From: Pelomyxa schiedti
Taxonomy: Eukaryota; Evosea; Pelobiontida; Pelomyxidae
Assembly: GCA_020536535.1 (NCBI GenBank)
Contig: JAHLWZ010001034.1
Location: 1-27,139 of the forward strand
DNA: 27,139 nt
Reading direction: 5' to 3'
In this document: piece after piece, positions 20,745-27,139 of the stretch
Position numbering within the stretch: the stretch's first letter is position 1
Layout of the letters: each line of letters starts with the position of its first letter
Position numbers and translations under genes: made by a program
The notes under the pieces: generated by a model
What the model was told of the DNA's origin: nothing
The model's input: the letters and a program-made list of their open reading frames with translations, nothing else
The model's database searches: none

Positions 20745-20957
20745 CAGCTGAATTGAACTGTGTCCGCCTTGCAGCATTGTTGCTGAGCTGCGCATTTGCT
20801 TTTCCAGGTATGTGAAGTTGAAAAGGAGTATGTATTGATCTGACTTGCGCATTGCAGTGTCCAGCGCTTGTGCCGCTGCTTGGAAATGATATGTTAGTCC
20901 ACCTAGCAGAGGAGACTGTTCTTGCTCATGGTGGTCCTAGAGCAAGTGCTAGATTGT
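20745..20957 (+). repeat. duplicated gene segment, copy 2 (inverted relative to copy 1)
   Basis: This segment aligns with 15095-14911 on the opposite strand. It has an exon-like end reading VRLAALLLSCAFAFPG at CCAG|GTATGTG (donor near 20808), an intron-like stretch carrying TTGATCTGACTTGC, then GCTTGTG and an exon reading ALVPLLGNDMLVHLAEETVL and AHGGPRASARL before TGA. The frame is phase-compatible across the junction (phase 1 on both sides). No complete gene surrounds it, so it is probably a gene fragment copied from the same family. Confidence 0.65.
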
Positions 20958-21380
20958 GATGAACACCTGAAAGAAAGTTGAAACTCAACACTTATAACAA
21001 AACTTTCAGTGTTACCACAGGTGAGATCAAGCTGAGCCATAAACCCCAAAAAATGTGAAAAGCAGAAACAAGAATCTCTGAAATTTTGCTCCTGAATGAC
21101 AAATAGAGCAACATTTCATATTTTCAAACACTGTCCCTCATGGTCTATGTGTGCACATGTTCTAGACACAATAGACAGGAGCGAATTAGCTCCACCGATT
21201 TCTTGGTACGAGCTAGGATTCGCTCAAAACAAGATTCGACCATCTACCCACAAACTGAATTGACTCCCCATTCCTGGTGGGACTGATTGAAACCAACTTG
21301 ATTCGTTCTTTTTACTAAACCACTTTTACTAAAACACTTAAAAACAGAAACAGAAAAAAAAGATCCAGTTTGTTTCTGGA
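20958..21380. other. upstream region of the lipase gene
   Basis: AT-rich and without a supported reading frame. It presumably contains the promoter and 5' leader of the patatin-like gene. No clear TATA box or initiator can be assigned. Confidence 0.4.
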
Positions 21381-24300
21381 ATGTCCAGAAGAAAGGCCAG
21401 TGACAGCGAATCTCCGGACGAAGGAGAGCCGGAACAACTGCAACCAAAGACAACAACGACGACGACGACCACCACAACTACAAGCACAAGTAACGCAACG
21501 AGTTTGCAGGGGGGGGGAGCCCACCGCGCATGGAACCGATGTCGACTTGTGCTTCAGCGGGGGTGGCATACGGTCCGCCGTATTCTGTTCTGGTGTGCTC
21601 AACGGCATTTGCTCGCGCAAAGCCAGACCAAACAACATAAGGTTCCCTTTGTCGCTCCTCTCGTGTTCTATTCACCTTATTATTATTGGCAGTTGTGTGT
21701 CAGGTGGAGGCTTCACTGGGAGTCTATTCCAGCAGTACTACGACCCAGGTTTGACCCCCGATGTTATAGCTGGTCAAGTGTCTGATCGGCTGAGAGAAAA
21801 GTATGCCTATCTGGTCAGGGCCAATGGTACAGGGTGCAAAGCATGTGGCAAGGGTTGCTTAAGTGTCATGGAATGGACTGGATGGTAGTAGATATTCTCT
21901 TTTCTTTCTTTCTCATTTTCTTCCCTTCTAGGATCCTACTTGGGTTGGTGTTCCAACTGAGTTTTCCAATCATGCAAATTGTGCTGTTTTCACCACTCAC
22001 TAGATGGCTTATTATGTAGTGTTTTCTCTTCTCTCCTAGTAGTCTATTTTGCTTTCATTCATCTCCTACAGTAAAAGCAACTCAGCAGGCACAGTTATTC
22101 GTAATTGGCTTTGGTTAATGATACTGGGCCTCATTCTTTGTCTTTGTATCATTCAATTGCTCCTGTATGCTATCTTCCCAACAGAACAAGAAGAATCAAA
22201 CCAGACAACAACCCTCCCAGCAAAACAAGAAGAGCCAAAAGATGCAGACTCCCTGCTCGACGCTTCTTTCACAGACAGACAACCCTCCATTCAAAAGGGG
22301 GGCTACCACTCAATGCAAGGACAGGCAACAAAGACAACTGGCAGTCTGAAACGTTGCTGTACTGTTGGTGTTATTGCATTCTATTTCATTCATGCCATTG
22401 GAGCTCTACATGTAATACTTGTCGTGCTCTTTACTGTTGACGCACTCAACGACTTTGATAGTGCGCAATGTTTCATTTCTTTTAGCATTGAGGTTCACTC
22501 GATTAGATAATTCCAATTCCACTTCCCTTGCACCAGCTAATGAGTCCAGTTACACTTCCCCTGCACCACCTAATGAGTCCAGTTCCTCTTATGTACCAAC
22601 TCCATCTTTTCAACAATCTCAACTCCGCTTTAGGAAACAACCAATGAACCAAGGCACATTTCCCGAGTATGAGTTTACCACAAATCTCAATACTCAAGCT
22701 GAATCTTAAGGAATTTTTTGAATTGCTTACCGCCTTTGGGACTATAATTGCCTGGATTTTCTTGAAATCAAGACCTACCCTTGAAAGAAAGGTTTGCACA
22801 ACACCTCTGTGCTGTTTCTCAAGCATACTGGCAGATGCAGAACATCTTGACATCAAGTCCCATCCTTGGAAGCAAGGTTCACACAACCCTCTGTGTTGTT
22901 TCTCAAGCATACTGGTAGATGCATTACATGACCCCAGGTTTTATTTATACAGCTCCCTGGATTGGATGGTTTCTGGCCCACTTATGTTTCTGGAGAATGG
23001 GTTATTTTGGGGCCTGTAATAGTAGGACATATTGGGGTTGTGTATTGGTTGCGTCTGCCATCCTAAGTGTTTTCTGGCTCTATTTTTGGGTGAAGAACAA
23101 TCTGCTTTACTGGTAATGGAAAGAATTTTTCATTTTACACTGCTGTTAGGGCATGGCACCGTCATTTGAAACTGGCTTTTAATGTCACAAATTCCGCAGC
23201 AGGCGTACCGCTTAACCTTCCGTCAAGTGCCGCAAACAATTGGCAAGGGCCTACTTTCATTTCAGTACTCACAAGTAATGGTGTGGTGGAAAAGCTGGAT
23301 GATAGTGAGCCCTATTCCATGTAAATTTCTTTTTTCCCTTTCACTTCATTTGATTTGTGGAAGGGTATGGTCAAACCAGGATGGCGTGCTGCAGGACAAG
23401 TGGGGTGGAAACCTGGGATTTGAACCGATTTCCCAAGATGCTTTGGTGGCCATCTCGAGCTCAGGTTCTTCACCTTGAAGCATCTCATTTTTGCTTTCCT
23501 TACCAATTTAGCTCTTGCATACTCCATTGGGAAGTACAATACCGGTTTTGGCCGAATCGTTTTGGTCTACTACAGAATGAATTCCATTTTTATGTTTCTT
23601 ACTCCTGCTGAAACAGGAAGTCTCTGGTGTTGGACTGGGGACATGGGTTAGAAATTCAAAAATAAGCTCTTGCCAACTGTGGTGCTGCCGGATTTTTATT
23701 GGCCTATTTTATGGGTTTGTTGGAGGCATGGCAATGTGGGGTTCTGCGAACAAGTTGTGGTATGGTGGGGACGAGAAGAGCCCAGATACCTCAGAAAATC
23801 TGGATGTGAATGAAGTACTGGTTATCTTAGCCTCTGTGCTGTTCTGTGTGTACTCTGCACTGGCATTTGTACCTGGTATTCGTAAGTTCCTTCTTGTTGA
23901 TCCCTACCACAAGTATGTTTTTTTTTTCCCTCTGGCATTTTTCAGCGCCAGTCAATAAACCTTGAACCAGGTTCTTGTGGTCGACTTACAACATCCATTT
24001 TGTGACCAGAGACCTGAGGGAGTTACCTTACCTCTATCTAACTGATGGGGGACATACCAACAACTTTGGGCTGCTTCCGTTGCTTTCCTCATCCTTGTAC
24101 ACAGTCCGCAACAACCCCGCACATGCAAACTTTCGACCCATCATAGTAGTTGATGGAACAAGTGTACCCACTGCTGACGAATATATAGGTGCCCTGAAGG
24201 AGTGCACCAAGGCCCTTAAGTAAGAACAAACAACAAACCATCTTCCGTTTCACTGTTTGTTCCCCAGGTGCGAATTCTGGCCGCTCACGAATCGTGATGT

Positions 24301-24726
24301 TAACAAGGAGTTTACACAATTTCTGGCTGGGGAGTTTGATGTGATTCACAGACACGGTACTTACACTCCTTGCTCCCTCTCCTTTGTTTCAACAACAACT
24401 AGTGTGGTACGAGGTAGAGGGCCAGAAAGAACTATGTGGGCCACAACTTTTAATCTATGTCAAGGCTAAGACTCTTCTTCCACAAGAGCGGGATGTTGTT
24501 CTTGCTGGTATTTTAAAGTTTGAAATTCAACTACTCACAGCTTTTTGTTTCAGGGTGCTGTTGTAATTGCTGTCACAGGCATGGAGTTTGTTGCTGGAAA
24601 TGTTGCTGTGGAAAGTTTGCAACCAACGACACTGTGAACCAGTTCTTCACTGAACACCAGTACAATGCCTATGAGGGTCTAGGAGTATATCTTGGGGAAC
24701 TATTGCGATTAACGGATATGGTATGA
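21381..24726 (+). CDS. membrane patatin-like phospholipase / lipid acyl hydrolase
   Basis: Exons: 21381-21641, 21693-21884, 21932-22015, 22072-22460?, 22486-22592?, 22699?-22791, 22835-22876, 22919-23112, 23150-23320, 23364-23464, 23512-23558, 23617-23912, 23971-24219, 24268-24356, 24403-24507, 24554-24726. Patatin landmarks: oxyanion motif CFSGGGIRSAVFCSGVL; nucleophile Ser in CVSGGGFTGS, rebuilt by removing intron 1; catalytic Asp in YLTDGGHTNNFGLL; DTVNQFFTEHQYNAYEGLG, typical of the C-terminus. Predicted reaction: hydrolysis of acyl ester bonds of membrane lipids. About eight hydrophobic segments, mostly between the nucleophile and Asp motifs, make it polytopic. The layout resembles bacterial membrane patatin-like proteins. 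Odd points: the ATG frame and catalytic frame disagree across a G9 run; introns near 22461 and 22593 are uncertain; one exon is tandemly duplicated; a Cys cluster precedes the C-terminus. Confidence 0.75.
21642..21692 (+). other. intron 1 of the lipase gene
   Basis: A 51-nt GT-AG intron (AAG|GTTCCC to TTGGCAG|TTG, phase 2). Removal joins RPNNI to SCVSGGGFTGS, rebuilding the patatin nucleophile motif. Well supported by the motif. Confidence 0.8.
22768..22936 (+). repeat. tandem duplication of an exon-intron unit inside the lipase gene
   Basis: Two adjacent units with a period of about 84-85 nt (22768-22852 and 22853-22936). Each has a TCAAG...CCTTG..A..AAG exon end, a 42-43-nt intron starting GTT and carrying CTCTGTG.TGTTTCTCAAGC and ATACTGG, an acceptor YAG, and an ATGCA exon start. 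All exons are phase 0, so an extra 14-codon exon (22835-22876) is inserted without breaking the frame. Confidence 0.7.
24554..24616 (+). other. cysteine cluster coding segment
   Basis: The last lipase exon starts with ten Cys in nineteen residues (CCCNCCHRHGVCCWKCCCG) before the conserved FATNDTVNQFF. The preceding splice (24508-24553, GCTG|GTATTT to TTTCAG|GGTGC) puts this frame in phase with both sides, so it is read as part of the protein. Such a cluster could be palmitoylated or bind metal; the sequence alone does not decide. Confidence 0.55.
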
Positions 24727-25181
24727 CATCAAAATCTTGCTGATTCTAACAAACAAATATAGTCCCCCAGGAGTAGAAGGGATAACAGAGACTTTGTTGA
24801 CACCTCAAATGTTGTATCAGCAAGGCGCCTATACCCCAAATATCTCAATATGTTATAATTCCTTTATGCAAATTGTTTCCTAAAATGCGAGAGTGGCTAG
24901 GCCAACCTCACTTCACTGGTGGTGACACCCTAAGTTCTTTATTTTAGTTTAATTAAACATATATAATAAAACCGGACACCAGGTGGTTTGTTTCTCAGTT
25001 CCTCCACCTTCATTTCCAATGGGCAGCAACGGAATCCCTCACAACTACCCCCTTGGCACTACTACAGCAGTGACTATTATTCAGAGGGAACCTTCCCAAA
25101 GGGAATCTGATGGTAATTGGGAGGGAAGCTACCTTCAGGGGAAGTGAAATTTTATTATAAAAAAAAATAAAAGGGCCTGGC

Positions 25182-25218
25182 TGCACACTCCAGAAAAAAG
25201 TGCCCCTACACAGCCACT
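25182..25218 (+). repeat. 37-nt direct repeat, copy 1
   Basis: Begins TGCACACTCCAGAAAAAAGT and ends CAGCCACT. It matches the copy at 25479 with two differences in 37 nt. The spacing of about 297 nt fits a pair of terminal or sub-terminal repeats of a short element, or simple duplication. Confidence 0.75.
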
Positions 25219-25478
25219 CACACTTTCTAACCAAAAAATGAAGGTGATGTTTTGTTTTGTTCAAAGTGAGACAATTATCTTGAGCTGTTGAGCACTTCCC
25301 CACTTGCAATGCAACACTGCTGCACAGGCCTCAGTGTCACCTCCCCTCCCCCATGTGCCATTTGAACAGGGAAATCCCAAAAGGGAAAAACATCTCAAAA
25401 TGCATCACGGTGATGCCCACTGTGACACATTCTGAGCAGGATACATCCCAACCTTATGCCAGATGGCACTGGGCTGCA

Positions 25479-25515
25479 TGCACACTCCAGAAAAAAGTGC
25501 CCCTATGCAGCCACT
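25479..25515 (+). repeat. 37-nt direct repeat, copy 2
   Basis: Second copy of the repeat described at 25182, with TG in place of CA near the 3' end. The flanking sequence is not conserved between copies beyond a few bases. Confidence 0.75.
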
Positions 25516-25588
25516 GGTGACAATGAAGACTTATGTGTCCAACAAATCCGAAAACTAGACCCATAGGTTACAAAGAAAAGCCTCTCTG

Positions 25589-25636
25589 CACCTTGGGTGA
25601 CACTAAAATGGCAACACACCTTGGGTAACATCAAAA
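25589..25636 (+). repeat. small tandem repeat CACCTTGGGT
   Basis: Two units, CACCTTGGGTGACACTAAAA and CACCTTGGGTAACATCAAAA, start 28 nt apart. It is a minor local duplication. Confidence 0.6.
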
Positions 25637-25860
25637 ATAAATACACCTAAGCAAGTGAAAGGAAACTCATAAACCAAAAACAATCAAATGAGCCAACAGA
25701 CACGCAGCCATGAGCTGAAATGATGATGCCACAAGAGCTGAAATCACCAAGACTTACCCATTAAGGCCAACCTACAACTGTGCAGCTCCACCAGCAACAT
25801 CACTGGCACCTACACCAAAAACTGCAGCAACTACATTGCTGGCAACCACCACACAATATC

Positions 25861-26391
25861 ATGGGTAAATTTGTCAGCAAGACAACAAAAAAGAGAGGCG
25901 AAACCCTACTACCGGAGAAGGAATGTGAGCAACTACCTGAGGAGAATTTAAAAACTACCTGAGGTGGTACTGGAAGTGGTTGCCAGCTTTGGTAGAGAAC
26001 TCAGGGAAGAAGTAGCAGAATGCAGGCAGGCACGGATGCAGTCAACTACCAGCAGTGCCAGTAATAGGACAGCAGCCTACAACCTGTCGCATCAGCGGAA
26101 CAACCAAGATGAGCAGGCAGTGGACATGGGTGAGTGCAGCAGGATTTCCCGTCTATGGCAGAAATTAGGAGAAGGCAGAATCAATTCTCGTCATACAGGA
26201 ATCAGGCCAGATTGCTGGAACAAGACGAAGAGCCAACTTCTGAATGGGAAGAAGAAGAGGGAATCAGACCAGAGAGGCTCTGTGAAAAATTTCAAATTAA
26301 ATTTCCAAACTCCTGCAACGTGTTTAATTTTGAAATATCCCAGAAGGAAGGCAAAGGCCACTTGAAAATACCTAAGTTGGGTTCTGTGTGA
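25861..26391 (+). pseudogene. small hydrophilic protein gene interrupted by a 22-nt duplication
   Basis: From ATG at 25861 the frame (MGKFVSKTTKKRGETLLPEK) stops at 25960. Another frame continues as VVLEVVASFGRELREEVAEC to about 26130. A third, starting after a possible 32-nt intron (26131-26162, ATGG|GTGAGT to GGCAG|AA), runs EIRRRQNQFSSYRNQARLL, EEPTSEWEEEEGIRPERL and so on to TGA at 26389-26391. The first two frames would be continuous but for a 22-nt step: AACTACCTGAGG occurs at 25931-25942 and again at 25953-25964. The product is charged, with no membrane segments and no recognised domain. A transposon-encoded accessory or gag-like protein is possible but unproven. Upstream codons in the first frame are also open, so the start is uncertain. 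Confidence 0.4.
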
Positions 26392-26464
26392 TTCTGCGAA
26401 CACACAGGCAAACTGTGCACAAGGCACACTCGCGAGACTCGAGACTGGACACTCAGAGGCTGAG

Positions 26465-27139
26465 TCATCCCTTACCAAGTTCGGAAATCAAGTTCACAGA
26501 AAGATCATCGAGATACCCAAGACCTTTCCTTTGACTTTGGAACAAAGCAGCCATTTGGTTCATCAAGCATTCCCAGGAGTTTTGGGCATCAGAAGATGAC
26601 AGCCTACCTTTGCAACATGTCTGTTTCAGGTGTTTGTGCCACTTGACCAAGCTCTTGTTTCAAAATACTAGGAGGACCATACAGCACAGCATCCCACCAA
26701 GAATGCTCACACCAATAGTGTATAGTTGGGTTAAGTTGGTTCCCAAACAGTGCACATAAAGCCAACATCTTCTCCCTTGCTTCTTCCCATTGAGAATGAA
26801 CCTCAGGAGTCAATTTCTCACAGTGTAACCAGTCATATGCAAACTGCAGTACACTTAAAAGAGAGGTTAAAATCTCCTTGACCTCTGTCACATTTGGCTT
26901 CCATGACAAGGGGAAACATTGCTCCAGCTCCACTTCCACCTTTGCATTTTTGATAAAACAAATATCAGTGAGATACTGGCCATCAATCAGCTTTTTTGCT
27001 TTATTGGCCTGAAATTCACAACCATCTTTGAAGCAAATGGGCTTGTCTTGGATGTTGATGTGTTTCCTAGAGGCATTTGGAGCAGCACAGTCAGAACACA
27101 AAGGAACTGCTTGCATCCAGTCCACACAACAACAAGTTC
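26465..27139 (-). CDS. 3' part of an unidentified gene, possibly transposon-derived
   Basis: A minus-strand frame is open from the right edge to 26604. It reads CSDCAAPNASRKHINIQDKP, a stretch with FKDGCEF and CFIKNAKVEVELEQCFPLSW, a helical part, and LNPTIHYWCEHSWWDAVLYG followed by PPSILKQELGQ. It ends LQR-TAG. A second frame continues from about 26620 as CKGRLSSSDAQNSWECLMNQ and LGYLDDLSVNLISELGKG to TGA at 26465; a splice or frameshift near 26607 (AAAG|GTAGG) could join them. The pattern L.P..HYW.EH....YGPP...K.E resembles a motif seen late in some DNA-transposon proteins (CACTA/KDZ-like). This is a resemblance by eye only. Several Cys pairs might bind zinc. The 5' part is outside the window. 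Confidence 0.45.

Larger units (their letters stand above)
24727..25860. other. intergenic region with short direct repeats, no gene
   Basis: Only short frames without motifs occur. Recognisable content is two copies of a 37-nt direct repeat (25182-25218 and 25479-25515) and a smaller pair (25589-25608 and 25617-25636). It probably contains the lipase 3' untranslated region and decayed mobile DNA. Confidence 0.5.

Noticed and set aside
23400-23430. GGTTCAAATCC (minus strand), a tRNA B-box look-alike
   Set aside because: It lies inside a lipase exon in a good coding frame (GGNLGFEPISQDALVAISSS) and the stem pairing fails.
24727-25860. CRISPR-like array
   Set aside because: Only two copies of the 37-nt repeat with a spacer of about 260 nt; not array-like, and the host is eukaryotic.

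Overview
The window is nuclear DNA of a eukaryotic microbe. Long reading frames on both strands are interrupted by short GT-AG introns, mostly 43-70 nt, that keep phase when removed. Gene content points to a protist with large signalling proteins: a giant P-loop/SecA-like/VWA/kinase fusion, an ankyrin-like helical protein and a polytopic patatin-like lipase. My best guess is an amoebozoan, perhaps an archamoeba such as Pelomyxa, but this rests on remembered family resemblance and is not proven.

Layout. 1-294 (-): start of a GC-rich gene running off the left edge. 874-2163 (+): exons of a decayed protein kinase gene, with another possible kinase fragment at 2583-2656. 3493-12588 (-): the centrepiece, a seven-exon gene for a protein of about 2,920 residues that joins an N-terminal P-loop NTPase, a long helical region, a SecA-type DEAD motor, a von Willebrand A domain and a complete protein kinase domain. 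12589-13979: no gene seen. 13980-15760 (-): fragments of one or more degenerate genes, including a block copied in inverted orientation at 20745-20957. 16090-19122 (-): an intronless gene for a 1,010-residue protein with acidic and alanine runs, ankyrin-like helices and an F-box-like C-terminal end. 19123-21380: gene-poor, with a weak reading frame, a small tandem repeat and the duplicated block. 21381-24726 (+): an intron-rich gene for a membrane patatin-like phospholipase with both catalytic motifs, many membrane segments, an internally duplicated exon and a cysteine cluster near the C-terminus. 24727-25860: repeats only. 25861-26391 (+): a small gene-like frame broken by a 22-nt partial duplication. 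26465-27139 (-): the 3' part of an unidentified, possibly transposon-derived gene.

There is no operon logic. The giant gene and the lipase look intact apart from one or two junctions that need transcript data: 4684-4720 and the G9 tract at 21509-21517, with less certain introns near 22461 and 22593. Short GC-rich islands (1-300, about 15440-15840, 18600-19120, 19360-19660) coincide with starts of genes or gene-like frames on the minus strand, against an AT-richer background that holds the decayed copies.
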